From Thermoplasmata archaeon (GTDB lineage: Archaea; Thermoplasmatota; Thermoplasmata; Lutacidiplasmatales; UBA184), in the NCBI GenBank assembly GCA_021817605.1, contig JAKAUN010000015.1, positions 120,011 through 184,010 on the forward strand: 64,000 nucleotides of DNA, in the 5' to 3' direction. The notes under the pieces were generated by a model. That model searched no databases, had not been told where the DNA came from, and saw only the letters and a program-made list of their open reading frames with translations. Shown here one piece after another: positions 49,938-58,085 of the stretch. The translations under genes were made by a program, and so were the position numbers. Every line of letters begins with the position of its first letter. Position 1 is the stretch's first letter.

Positions 49938-50759
49938 ATGGACCCCCGGTTCTGCGCCCGCTGTGACAAACCGTTGCCGTCGGACGCCAGATTCTGCGCA
50001 GGTTGCGGTACTCCCGTGGCCGCTGAGGAAGGCCCTTCGAGCGCCCCGCAGGGGTCGCGGTCCGCGTCGTCCCCCACGAACCGCGCCGGCGCGAGCGCCT
50101 TCGAGGCCCCGCCCTGCTCCGGGGCCGACCCGGCGGCGGCTGCTCCCGCACTGAGCGTCGCGCTCGGCCTGAAAGGGACGACGAACTTCCTGCTCCAGCA
50201 CCTCCTGTTCTCGGGCGCACGCAACTACCGCGTCCTCGACCACCAGAAGCGCCACCTCTGCACCGTCAAGGAGGACGTTCGGGAGGAGCTCATCACGAAC
50301 GTTCCGACCGGCCCTGCTACCCCGTCCTCAGGGCCACCCCCCTGGAGGGGACGGAACGCCTCCCCCGAGCAGACGCTCTACTGGCAGGTCGCTGACTCCC
50401 GCGGGACTTCCCGAGCCAAGATCACTATCCAGGAGTCCGGCGGGACGAGCGTCTCGACGCTCGCCCGACCGTCCGGGGCCCCCATCCTCGCCGTCACCAT
50501 CGCCCGCGGGCCCGCCGGCGGACTCTCCGCGACCGCCGCGTTCCCCGACGGCCGACCGATGTTCACGACCCAGGGGAACCTCCTGCGGCACGACTTCACC
50601 ATTCACGATGCCACCGGCGCGTCGGTCGCCAAGGTCCACGAGGCGCGGGTCTCCCTCCGCGACACCTACAACCTCGACCTGGTCGGCGGTGCCGAGCCGC
50701 TCTGCGCGCTCGTTTTCGCCATACTGCTCGACCGCGAGAAGCGGGCAACGGAGGAGTAA
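49938..50759 (+). CDS. Zinc ribbon plus LURP-one-like (tubby-fold) protein
   Basis: A 273-residue protein. An N-terminal zinc ribbon (FCARCDKPLPSDARFCAGCGTPV) is followed by a disordered linker and a beta-rich domain from residue 80: LLQHLLFSGARNYRVLDHQKRHLCTV, WQVADSRGTSRAKI, and a final HEARVSLRDTYNLDLVGGAEPLCALVFAILLDRE, which together match the LURP-one/phospholipid-scramblase-like barrel. Such proteins often bind membranes; function here is unknown. ATG 49938 lies about 26 bases after a weak TATA-like CCATAACC. Confidence 0.75.
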   Translation: MDPRFCARCDKPLPSDARFCAGCGTPVAAEEGPSSAPQGSRSASSPTNRAGASAFEAPPCSGADPAAAAPALSVALGLKGTTNFLLQHLLFSGARNYRVLDHQKRHLCTVKEDVREELITNVPTGPATPSSGPPPWRGRNASPEQTLYWQVADSRGTSRAKITIQESGGTSVSTLARPSGAPILAVTIARGPAGGLSATAAFPDGRPMFTTQGNLLRHDFTIHDATGASVAKVHEARVSLRDTYNLDLVGGAEPLCALVFAILLDREKRATEE

Positions 50760-50886
50760 CCCCCCCCGCCCCGTCGGGTTCTCTCCTCTCCGCGGAGCTC
50801 CCCGGCGGCGGAACGGGCTCGAGGGGACAGGACCGGGGAAGGAAAGAGCGAAGCGAACCCCCCGGGGCGCGAAGCTGCCGCTCGCG

Positions 50887-52302
50887 CTAGCCAACCAGCG
50901 GAGCAAAGCGTGCGGTGAAGTGCCGCAGCCGCTCGGGTGCCTCGACCATAGCCAGGCCGCGGACCGAGTCCCGTCGGGCCCAGACCCGGGCGACCGTTTC
51001 CGCGACGTAGCGCAGATGGCTCTCCGTGTAGACCCGTCGCGGGATCGCGAGGCGGACGAGGTCGAGCGGGGAGCGCTCCTTGCCCGACGGGTCCTCGAAC
51101 ATAATCGATCCAATCTCCACGGCCCGGACCGCCCCCTCCCGGTAGAGCTCGACGACCAGGGCCTGGCCGGGGTGCTGCTCGGGGGAGAGATGGGGGAGGA
51201 ACCGACCCACGTCCAGGTAGACCCCGTGTCCTCCGGGTGGCTGCATCATCGGGACGCCGTGGGCGTCCAGGAGCGCGGCGAGGAACCGTACCTGACCGAC
51301 GCGGTGCTCGAGGTAGCGCTCGTCCGTGGCCTCCCTGAGGCCGATGGCGATCGCCTCGAGGTCGCGCCGCGCGAGCCCGCCGTAGGTCGGGAACCCTTCG
51401 AAGAGGATGAGGTCCTCCTTGAGACGGGAGGCCAGCCCGGGGTCCCGGGTCGCGACAAAGCCTCCCATGTTGACGAGGCCGTCCTTCTTCGCACTCATCA
51501 CCGCGCCGTCGGCGAGATCGAAGATCTCGCGACCGATCTCTCGTATCGAGCGCGCCCCCTGGCCCGGTTCCCCCGTCCGGATGAAGTAGGCGTTCTCCGC
51601 CCAGCGGCAGATGTCGAGGTAGAGCGGCTTGCGGTGCTCGCGGCAGATGCGAGCGACCTCCTTGAGGTTCGCCAGAGCGACGGGCTGGCCCCCACCGGTG
51701 TTGTTGGTGAGGGTCACGACCACGAGCGGGACCTTGGCCGCCAGGGGTCCGGAGAGGAGGGCGGAAAGCTTGCGGGTGTCGACATTGCCCTTGAAGGGCG
51801 AGCGGTCCTCGCAGTCGTAGGCCTCCGGTACGGCGAGGTCGAGGGGGCGGGCGCCGACGTGGAGGACATGGGCTCGGGTGGTGTCGAAGTGCATGTTGTT
51901 GGGGACGATATCCCCCGGATGGGCGAGCTGGCCAAACAGCAGGTGCTCCGCCGCACGGCCCTGGTGCGCGGGCAGGATGTGCGGAAAGCCGGTAAGCTCG
52001 CGGACGGTCTCCTCGAAGTGGACGAAGTTGCGGCTCCCCGCGTAGGACTCGTCTCCGACCATGAGGCCGGCCCACTGACGATCGCTCATCGCCGAGGTTC
52101 CCGAGTCGGTGAGGAGGTCCACGAAGACCTCCTCGGAGAGAAGGTTGAACACGTTGAAGCCGGCGCGGCGGAGCGCATGCTCCCGCTCCTCGGCCGAAGG
52201 GAGGGTTATCGCTTCGACGACCTTGATGCGGTACGGCTCGACCGGGGGGGCTGCAACGCGGGGAGCACGGTCCACGGGTACCGCTGAGCGGATGGCTCTC
52301 AT
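50887..52302 (-). CDS. Tryptophanase / tyrosine phenol-lyase family enzyme, tryptophanase-like active site
   Basis: A 471-residue beta-eliminating lyase. The PLP lysine is K273 in SAKKDGLVNMGG. Overall the sequence is closest to tyrosine phenol-lyase (SAMSDRQWAGLMVGDESYAGS, GGLARRDLEAIAIGLREA), but two substrate-deciding sites follow tryptophanase: HFDTTRAH has Asp where phenol-lyase has Thr, and AVEIGS replaces the MERG segment that carries the phenol-binding Arg381. So indole production from tryptophan is the better guess. EGFPTYGGLA and IPRRVYTESH are conserved. The GTG or ATG region at 52302 lies 45 bases from the divergent GNAT gene. Likely acquired from bacteria. Confidence 0.88.
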   Translation of the reverse strand: MRAIRSAVPVDRAPRVAAPPVEPYRIKVVEAITLPSAEEREHALRRAGFNVFNLLSEEVFVDLLTDSGTSAMSDRQWAGLMVGDESYAGSRNFVHFEETVRELTGFPHILPAHQGRAAEHLLFGQLAHPGDIVPNNMHFDTTRAHVLHVGARPLDLAVPEAYDCEDRSPFKGNVDTRKLSALLSGPLAAKVPLVVVTLTNNTGGGQPVALANLKEVARICREHRKPLYLDICRWAENAYFIRTGEPGQGARSIREIGREIFDLADGAVMSAKKDGLVNMGGFVATRDPGLASRLKEDLILFEGFPTYGGLARRDLEAIAIGLREATDERYLEHRVGQVRFLAALLDAHGVPMMQPPGGHGVYLDVGRFLPHLSPEQHPGQALVVELYREGAVRAVEIGSIMFEDPSGKERSPLDLVRLAIPRRVYTESHLRYVAETVARVWARRDSVRGLAMVEAPERLRHFTARFAPLVG

Positions 52303-52347
52303 TACTCCTCCTCCGGGACCGGGGTGCCGGGGACACGGGGGCGGTCG

Positions 52348-52929
52348 ATGAGCGAGCCGGTTACGGGGACGCTACGTCTCATCGACCTCGAAGGGGAGGC
52401 GCGGGCTCGGGCCCTTCCCGTGCTCGAAGCAGGATTCACCGGGGTCTACCGGTGGCATGCCAAGCGCACTCTCCGGAAGGTCCGCCGCGTGCGCGCCGTG
52501 GAGCTCGACTCGATCGTGGTCGGCGTCTCCCTGCTCGAGCGACTTGTCCCGGAGGTCGGCTACGTGTACTACCTCTCCGTTCTTCCGTCCCATCGACGCG
52601 CCGGGGTCGGCTCGCTCCTCCTCGACGACGCGCTCTCCCTCTTCCGGAGCGAGAGCATCGAGGTCGTCTACGCCGCCGTCCCCCGCGACAACCGCCCCTC
52701 GCTCGCGCTGTTCGCTTCCCGAGGCTTTCGTCTCACCGAGCGCAAGGAGCGCGGCTACCGCGAGGGAGGGCTCGGGGCGTGGGGGCTACGAAGCCGCATG
52801 TGGGTCGTCTCGGGCGAGGAGCTGCTCGGACTGCGCATCGCACCGTCCAGCGGCTCGGTCGCCGCCGGGGACCCGACAGGGAGTCGTGGCGGCTCGAAGC
52901 GACCCACGGACCCGGACGAAACAGCGTGA
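52348..52929 (+). CDS. GNAT N-acetyltransferase
   Basis: A 193-residue acetyltransferase. VYYLSVLPSHRRAGVGSLLLDDAL is motif A and IEVVYAAVPRDNRPSLALFASRGFRLTERKERGYR covers the rest of the acetyl-CoA site. VRRVRAVELDSIVVGVSLLERLVPEVG is the core strand before it. The last 30 residues are low-complexity. Substrate unknown. It is divergent from the tryptophanase-like gene, with room for a shared control site. Confidence 0.85.
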   Translation: MSEPVTGTLRLIDLEGEARARALPVLEAGFTGVYRWHAKRTLRKVRRVRAVELDSIVVGVSLLERLVPEVGYVYYLSVLPSHRRAGVGSLLLDDALSLFRSESIEVVYAAVPRDNRPSLALFASRGFRLTERKERGYREGGLGAWGLRSRMWVVSGEELLGLRIAPSSGSVAAGDPTGSRGGSKRPTDPDETA

Positions 52930-52948
52930 GGGCGCTCGCGTTCCGGCG

Positions 52949-53608
52949 TCACCGTCGCGGAGGCTGGGGGGTCGCGCGGCGCCGGAGCCAGGCCACGTAG
53001 CGGGACGGGCCGTTTCCCTCCCCGGCCGCGTGAAAACTGGTCCGGACGAAGAGGAACCGTTCCTCGAGGGCCGCGGCGACCTCGGCGAGCGACGGTCGGT
53101 GCGGAGGACCGGTCTCGGAGACGTGCTCGCGTGCGATCCACGACAGGACGAACGACCCCTCCGGCCGAAGGACGCGCGCCGCCTCGCGCGCGTAGTCCCG
53201 CCGACGCCCCACGGGCAGCGTATGGAAGCAGCCGTTGTCCAGGAGGCCGTCGAACCGGGCAGCACGGTAGTCCAGGGAAAGGACGTCTCCGACGTGGAAC
53301 TCCGCCTTTACGCCGTCGCTGCGGGCTCGCTCGGTCGCGGCACGAATGGCCCCGGGGGAGAGGTCGACACCGTGGGCCTCGAAGCCTTCCCGGGCGAGGT
53401 AGAGCACGTTGGAGCCCGCGCCGCAGCCCAGGTCGAGCACGGTGCCGCCGGGCGTGAGGAAATGCTGCCGGAGGGCCTCGACGACCTGAGGGCTCGGATC
53501 GGGATCGAACCAGGGGAGCCGCTGGTACGGCGTCGTTTCGTAGGTGGCCGTCCAGCGCGCCCGAACGGCCCGAGAGCTTCCCCGGCGAGACGACCTTCCT
53601 TCGGTCAT
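52949..53608 (-). CDS. Class I SAM-dependent methyltransferase
   Basis: A 219-residue methyltransferase of the TehB/thiopurine type: TVLDLGCGAGSNVLYLAREG (motif I), AHGVDLSPGAI, FDGLLDNGCFHTLPVGRRRDY (motif IV with the family DxGCFH) and VLRPEGSFVLSW. The N-terminal TPYQRLPWFDPDPSPQVVEAL also fits this group, which acts on small thiols, halides or metalloid compounds. Substrate not determinable. Convergent with the GNAT gene. Confidence 0.88.
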   Translation of the reverse strand: MTEGRSSRRGSSRAVRARWTATYETTPYQRLPWFDPDPSPQVVEALRQHFLTPGGTVLDLGCGAGSNVLYLAREGFEAHGVDLSPGAIRAATERARSDGVKAEFHVGDVLSLDYRAARFDGLLDNGCFHTLPVGRRRDYAREAARVLRPEGSFVLSWIAREHVSETGPPHRPSLAEVAAALEERFLFVRTSFHAAGEGNGPSRYVAWLRRRATPQPPRR

Positions 53609-53700
53609 GGATCCGGTCCGGTCGACCCCCAGCGACGAAGGTTACTCAAGTTTCCGCCACGCGGATATCCGCATGAACGGCCCTGCCTGTCGACCCGCCG

Positions 53701-53709
53701 GTTCTTATC
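53701..53709 (+). promoter_or_regulatory. TATA-like box before the membrane-protein gene
   Basis: TTCTTATCC, centred about 32 bases before ATG 53737; it excludes the upstream TTG 53719 as a likely start. Confidence 0.4.
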
Positions 53710-53736
53710 CGACCTCCGTTGAAGAACGGGACGCGG

Positions 53737-54438
53737 ATGACGCGAACGATCCGCGTCGCGCTCGGGACCTTCATCGGCGGGTTCCTGATCGAGGCGGGGA
53801 CGGAGATCTACCAGCTGCTGAGCTACGGCGTTCGCGAGCCGGGCTGGATCGGGCTCTACTACGTGGGCCTGGCCGCGACCGGCGTCGGTTTCTACCTCAT
53901 GTACCGCGGCCGCCACGAGTGGACGGACGAGCACCGAAAGAACGTGCGTCAGGGTCACCGCCTCCTCGGAGCGGCGATCGCGATGTTCGTGGGAGCTTTC
54001 CTGGTCATCGCGCTCCTCGGGATCTGGCGCGGCGGGCGGAACGGACCGAACCCCTCGGCGGCGCTGGCGTGGGTCGTCGGGGGCCTCGTGACGGTCTCCT
54101 TCGGCAACTTCTTCCTGAGCCTGGCCATCCTCGTCGACCGCATCACCGGCCGGCTCGGACGGTTCATGGCCTGGGGCGGGTTCGGCTGGTCGCTCGGGGT
54201 CGCGGTCCTTACCGGCTACCTGGTCGGGGGCGAGTTCCTCTCGTTGCTGGACGAGTTCTTCACGAACCCGCTGGCCCTCGCCGTCTCCTTCGCCCCCCTC
54301 GCGTTCGTCATCGCGCCGCTGTTCGTGAGCTACCTTCTCTTCGCGGGGGCGTACGCCCAAGCGCTCCACCGCCTCCGCAAAGTCACGATACCCCCGACCA
54401 CGGGCGCGGCCGCTCCGCCGTCGGACCGAACGGCGTAG
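53737..54438 (+). CDS. Integral membrane protein, unknown function
   Basis: A 233-residue protein with six hydrophobic helices (GTFIGGFLIEAGTEIYQLLS, IGLYYVGLAATGVGFYLMY, AIAMFVGAFLVIALLGIW and three more) and a conserved-looking hydrophilic loop HEWTDEHRKNVRQGHRL between helices 2 and 3. No family recognised. ATG 53737 is chosen for its distance to the TATA-like box. Confidence 0.7.
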   Translation: MTRTIRVALGTFIGGFLIEAGTEIYQLLSYGVREPGWIGLYYVGLAATGVGFYLMYRGRHEWTDEHRKNVRQGHRLLGAAIAMFVGAFLVIALLGIWRGGRNGPNPSAALAWVVGGLVTVSFGNFFLSLAILVDRITGRLGRFMAWGGFGWSLGVAVLTGYLVGGEFLSLLDEFFTNPLALAVSFAPLAFVIAPLFVSYLLFAGAYAQALHRLRKVTIPPTTGAAAPPSDRTA

Positions 54439-54689
54439 GACCTCCCCCAGATCCTCGGTCCTCGGAGAGCCCTTCTGAGGGGACTCCTGCCGGAGGCTTC
54501 GCAGCCCTATCCACGTCGAGCGCGGAGGCGGGTCTGCAGAGAAGGAGGCGCCACTGGCCAATCCTCGATCGCAGGCGCGCCGAGCGGTGTGCGCCCTGCA
54601 AGACCGAGCCGCGGCCCCGCCTCCTGACGGCGGGCCGGAGGCCCAAGCTTGGGGTGGTTCCCCTCCGGAAGGGGCGGCCCCTCCGGCGG
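54439..54689. other. Convergent gap, nothing recognised
   Basis: GC-rich sequence between two convergent genes; no gene, only weak hairpin potential (for example GGCGGGCCGGAGGCCC near 54629). Confidence 0.3.
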
Positions 54690-55514
54690 CTACGCCGCTG
54701 ACACCGGCGGCGGGTAGCTGCACGCCGAGGCGGGCGCAGGGCAGTCGGCGGCGGCGGGCGGCTTGGCGATCGCGCTCAGGAAGAACGCGTAGGAAAACGG
54801 GGGCGGGAACTGCGTGTCCGTGCCGAGATAGGCACCCGAGGCGTCGAAGTATGCCCGGTACGCCGCGGTTGCCTGACAATTGGTCCCGCAGCCGTCGCAG
54901 ACCTCCGGGTTGCGGTCGTCGGCCCTGGGGTCGACCGTCATCTCGGCAACCTCGTGGCTGACCGCCTCCGCGAAGAGGTCCCCGCCGTCCGCGACGCTGA
55001 GCCCGGACCCCGGGAGGTTCACGAAGCAGTACGGCACTCGGGCGAGTCCGTGGTAGCCGAGCACTCCGACGCCCCCGCTCTCCTGAGCGTCAGTGTTGAC
55101 GACCCCCGGGGGGTTGAGGACCAGCACCGCCGCGTTGGGAGGGAGGCCCTGGGCGCCTACCAGCTGGTCGACCCAACCCTGGAGCTGGGCGTCCGAGTAA
55201 TGGGTCCCCGGAAGGCTCACGCGGAGCGGCGGGAGGGGCGCGCCCACGTGGAGCCGCGTCGGGCCGTACTGGGAAGCGTAGGCCTGGATGGGGGCGGCGA
55301 TCCGCCCGAGGTACTCCTGCACGACCTGCAGGTCCGCGGGAGCGACCGACGCGGACGCGCCGGGGCTGAGGAACCGAAGGTCCGCGAGATAGACCGAACC
55401 CGCGAACAGCGGTTCGGCTACGGCTACGGACGGGGCCACCGGCGGCCGTCCCAGGGAACGGGCCCGTTCCTGCTTCCAGGCACGGCTCCCGCAGATCCGC
55501 CTTGCCCTCACCAT
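54690..55514 (-). CDS. HExxE-motif protein, possible secreted or cytoplasmic metallopeptidase
   Basis: A 274-residue protein with AVSHEVAEMTVDPRADDR at about residues 183-200. SHExAExxTDP motifs occur in a set of bacterial and archaeal proteins annotated as putative metallopeptidases; the two residues His and Glu plus a downstream Glu/Asp would bind zinc. Four cysteines follow (VCDGCGTNCQ and CPAP), perhaps a structural site. LRVSLPGTHYSDAQLQGWVDQL and AVLVLNPPGVVNTDAQ form the upstream domain. No clear signal peptide. Peptidase activity is a guess. Confidence 0.65.
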   Translation of the reverse strand: MVRARRICGSRAWKQERARSLGRPPVAPSVAVAEPLFAGSVYLADLRFLSPGASASVAPADLQVVQEYLGRIAAPIQAYASQYGPTRLHVGAPLPPLRVSLPGTHYSDAQLQGWVDQLVGAQGLPPNAAVLVLNPPGVVNTDAQESGGVGVLGYHGLARVPYCFVNLPGSGLSVADGGDLFAEAVSHEVAEMTVDPRADDRNPEVCDGCGTNCQATAAYRAYFDASGAYLGTDTQFPPPFSYAFFLSAIAKPPAAADCPAPASACSYPPPVSAA

Positions 55515-55579
55515 GCCATCGGTCCCCTCTAGGCCCTTTGGCCGTAGTTCCCAGAGGGTCGTCCCCGCAGATTAATCTC

Positions 55580-55938
55580 TCATGTTACGCGCGGGCGCCG
55601 GTCAGATCGATCGGAACGGCTGAGCCCCGCCGACGAGGTGAACGCCCCATCGAGGTCGCTGACCGCCGCGTCCTCGCTGCTGAGCGCAGGCCGGCCAAAG
55701 CGTCGCTCGGCGAACTCGACGAGCGAAGTGCGGTCCTTGACCAGGTGGTCGACGTATCCCGGACGGGAGTACGAAGAGATGATGGGCCGGGGACACGAAA
55801 ACCGCAGCCGAGCGGGTCGACCCGCGGGGGCGGCGCGTGGTCGAAACCCCCGCCGAGGTCGTCCCGGGTCAGAGGGATCACGGTCGAGGACCGCTCCGGG
55901 CTGCGGCCCACGGAGTTGACGAGGACGTCAAAGGGCAT
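55580..55938 (-). pseudogene. Relic of a phosphoesterase (phospholipase C / acid phosphatase type)
   Basis: The minus strand preserves the C-terminal part of a PLC-type phosphoesterase: VLVNSVGRSPERSSTVIPLT, RDDLGGGFDHAPPPRVDP and GCGFRVPGP in one frame, then after a one-base shift SYSRPGYVDHLVKDRTSLVE and FAERRFGRPALSSEDA in the next, down to a stop at 55580. In intact enzymes these are the STAIFLTWDDWGGFYDHVPPP and ISPYAKPGYVDHT motifs. The catalytic Asp pair is altered (W to R and L), and the N-terminal two-thirds is missing. This is a decayed gene. Confidence 0.7.
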
Positions 55939-56086
55939 CCCTCCGGAGCGCGAGGTGGGGGAGAGTCGGGCTGCGGGGCTAACCCGCTCATTGCTGAGAA
56001 GGTGGAGCGTCTCTCACCGAACGAGGGGCTTCCGCCCCGACCTGCGTGCGCTCGCAGGGGTAGCGGTCCGCGGCGCAGGGCCGGGC

Positions 56087-56533
56087 TCACCGCGTGAGGG
56101 CGACCAAGCTAAACGCGAGGATGCCGACGAGGAGGCATCCGATACCGAGGTTGACCAGGAGGAACCTCTGGCGAAGGACCTCCTTGTTCCGGTGGTAATA
56201 GGTGAGGTAGCGTCGCATTAGCCTCTGGCGTGCCTCCTCTGCGGAGACGGCCGCGTCCTCGAGCCCGAGCGTGGAGCGGATGTCCTCCGGGTCCCGATAG
56301 AGCCGGAAAAGGGCGAGCCCGAAGCCGAAGATCCCCCCGGCGAGCAGCAGCAGCACGAGGGCGACGAGTTCGAGGGTGCGATCGTAGTCCGTGAGGGACC
56401 CTCCGGACTCGAACACGAGTCCCACCGTGGTGACCACGAACCCGAGGAGGACTCCCAATCCGATCTGGATCTGGTTGACCCGCTCGAACTGGTCGTCCAG
56501 ACGATCTCGGGCGTACTGGAGGCCCAGCGCCAC
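56087..56533 (-). CDS. Small membrane protein with three helices
   Basis: A 148-residue protein: a short amphipathic start (LQYARDRLDDQFERVNQIQIG), two hydrophobic helices (LGVLLGFVVTTVGLVFESGG and LELVALVLLLLAGGIFGFGLAL), a cytoplasmic charged region and a third helix at the C-terminus (FLLVNLGIGCLLVGILAFSLVAL). No family recognised. GTG 56533 is used, but sequence with coding character (NISDDRTEK) continues about ten codons upstream. Confidence 0.65.
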   Translation of the reverse strand: MALGLQYARDRLDDQFERVNQIQIGLGVLLGFVVTTVGLVFESGGSLTDYDRTLELVALVLLLLAGGIFGFGLALFRLYRDPEDIRSTLGLEDAAVSAEEARQRLMRRYLTYYHRNKEVLRQRFLLVNLGIGCLLVGILAFSLVALTR

Positions 56534-56682
56534 CTTCTCCGTCCGATCGTCGGAGATGTTCCCACCCTGGCAACACGGAGTTCCGCAGGACGGAAATCGA
56601 TGGCGGCGAGGGGCACCCGGTCTTCGCGAGCGGCCGACGCTTCTCGGGCCGGCCGCTCCTCCGGGCCCCCCCTGGGCTCCGG

Positions 56683-56724
56683 TTACGGCTTCTTCTTCGA
56701 CTTACACCCGCAGGTATCGCACAT
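56683..56724 (-). CDS. 13-residue CxxCGC microprotein
   Basis: ATG 56724 opens MCDTCGCKSKKKP and stops at TAA 56685-56683. It is preceded at 7 bases by GGGAGG, one of the better ribosome binding sites in the window, and by a TATA-like GATTATC near 56767 on the minus strand, about 43 bases before the start. The MCxTCGC sequence equals the high-affinity nickel motif at the N-terminus of the hydrogenase maturation GTPase HypB, here alone with a lysine tail. A metal-binding peptide or leader is likely if translated. Confidence 0.5.
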   Translation of the reverse strand: MCDTCGCKSKKKP

Positions 56725-56824
56725 CGCGGCCTCCCTCCTGGGAGGCCCTAGCCGTACCCGGGAGATAATCCCCCACGAACGCGGGGCGGTGCTTGTCACC
56801 TGAAGGTAAGCGAGGCTGCCGCGG

Positions 56825-57241
56825 TCACTGGATGTGCGGTCCTTGAAAGCGCGACACGAGCCGCGGATCGCCCTGGGCGACTCGCGGGAGCACCCGCTGC
56901 GCTCCCCAGCGTCGCAGCTCCTGGACGACGGGAGCCAGGGCATGTCCCTCCTCGGTGAGCTCGTAGACGACCGAGACCGGCCGCACCGGCAGGACCCGGC
57001 GCTCCACCAGCCCCGCGGACTCCAGCGTCTTGAGCGTCGCCGTGAGCGTCTTCGAGCTGAGACCGGGGTTCGCATGGAGCAGCTCGCTGTAGCGCTTGGG
57101 CCCGGCGAGCAGGTGGTGCACGACGAGGAGGCGCCACTTCGTACCGACGAGCTCGACAGAGGCGAAGACCGGGCAGAGGCCGTCGCCCCCAGCCTCGACG
57201 CGCGCGGCGGTCACTCCGGCTCGGGAGGCCGTTCCGACCAT
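56825..57241 (-). CDS. HxlR-family winged-helix regulator
   Basis: A 138-residue HxlR protein: CPVFASVELVGTKWRLLVVHHLLAG, SELLHANPGLSSKTLTATLKTLESAGLVERR and VVYELTEEGHALAPVVQELRRWG. One cysteine (C23) at the usual sensor position before the recognition core suggests thiol-based sensing. ATG 57241 is the clear start. It faces the Rieske operon across 145 bases that contain an inverted repeat at 57366-57383, its probable operator. Regulation of that operon is inferred from position. Confidence 0.88.
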   Translation of the reverse strand: MVGTASRAGVTAARVEAGGDGLCPVFASVELVGTKWRLLVVHHLLAGPKRYSELLHANPGLSSKTLTATLKTLESAGLVERRVLPVRPVSVVYELTEEGHALAPVVQELRRWGAQRVLPRVAQGDPRLVSRFQGPHIQ

Positions 57242-57354
57242 GGCAGGGGGAGCACCCAAGGGAAGAAATGCCTTCAGGGGGTGTTCCTCTGTCAGCCTCC
57301 CACGGGGTGTGTAGGTTACCCGGGTGCGTGCCTCGGCCTTCGCCTCCCCGGTCC

Positions 57355-57383
57355 GGTATACGTGACAGGAGGACGGCCTCCTG
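57355..57383 (+). promoter_or_regulatory. Leaderless promoter with inverted-repeat operator of the Rieske operon
   Basis: GGTATACGTG (57355-57364) is centred 28 bases before ATG 57387. Between TATA box and start lies CAGGAGG (57366-57372), 4 bases, CCTCCTG (57377-57383), a perfect 7-base inverted repeat that would put a bound dimer over the transcription start. Arm length matches the operator of the other HxlR gene at 15 kb, while the sequence differs. Confidence 0.6.
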
Positions 57384-57386
57384 GCT

Positions 57387-57722
57387 ATGTCCTGGAAGAG
57401 CACGAGCCTCCCGCTCTCCGAACTCACCGGAGGGAGCATGCGCAAGGCCCTCGTCGACGACCGGCCGATCCTCCTCCTCCGTCGGACGGATGCGCTGTTC
57501 GCGTTCCAGGGACGGTGTCCCCACGAGGGTGGGGTCCTCGCGAACGGGACCCTGGAGCGCGACCGGGTGATCTGCCCGCTCCACGGGGCCGCCTTCGCGA
57601 TCCCGGGCGGCACCCTTCTCACCGATCCGGACGGGATCGCCCCGCCGTCGGGGGATGTTCCTTCCCTAACCAGCTACCCGGCACGCGTGACCTCGGGCAC
57701 GGTCGAGGTCGACCTCGGTTAG
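57387..57722 (+). CDS. Rieske-type [2Fe-2S] ferredoxin
   Basis: A 111-residue soluble Rieske protein with CPHEGG (C44, H46) and CPLHGAAF (C63, H66), the two-Cys, two-His cluster site, and length typical of the Rieske ferredoxins that serve oxygenases or reductases. FAFQGRCPHEGG and GTLLTDPDGIAPPSGD complete the fold. It likely passes electrons to the FAD oxidoreductase made by the same operon. The ATG is at leaderless distance from the TATA box. Confidence 0.92.
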   Translation: MSWKSTSLPLSELTGGSMRKALVDDRPILLLRRTDALFAFQGRCPHEGGVLANGTLERDRVICPLHGAAFAIPGGTLLTDPDGIAPPSGDVPSLTSYPARVTSGTVEVDLG

Positions 57723-57795
57723 ACTGGCGCGCGTCGCCCGAAGTCCCCTTCCCGTAGACGCGCCCGTTCCGGCTCGCTCGGCTCGCGGGCCGGGC

Positions 57796-58085
57796 ATGGC
57801 CCGGGTAAAGGTCAGGGCCGTCCACGAGGAGGCACTGGGGACCTTCACCTTCCTGCTCTCGGCACCCGCCGACCTCGCCGACAACGACGGAAGGCATGTT
57901 GTCTCGCGCCGGGCCGGTTCCGACGGCATGTTTGCCAGCTTCCCGCGTGGCCCGAGGAGAGCCACCGGGCTGTGCGGATCTCTGCCGGGAGGCCCGTCCA
58001 TTCCTACAGGAACAGGCCGAGGGAGTTCACGATCACGGGCAGGATCCGCGAAATCGATCTCTTCGACGAGCCCCACTTTACGTGA
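57796..58085 (+). CDS. Small gene, probably frameshifted, second in the Rieske operon
   Basis: ATG 57796 starts ARVKVRAVHEEALGTFTFLL and SAPADLADNDGRHV, after which the frame loses coding character near 57900. The sequence resumes in the next frame from about 57936 (LPAWPEESHRAVRISAGRPV, then HSYRNRPREFTITGRIREID and LFDEPHFT) and stops at 58083-58085. The stop overlaps the start of the following gene as GTGA. So one gene of about 95 residues broken once, by an error or mutation. Family unknown; the first half resembles the start of a flavin reductase-type domain only loosely. Confidence 0.5.
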
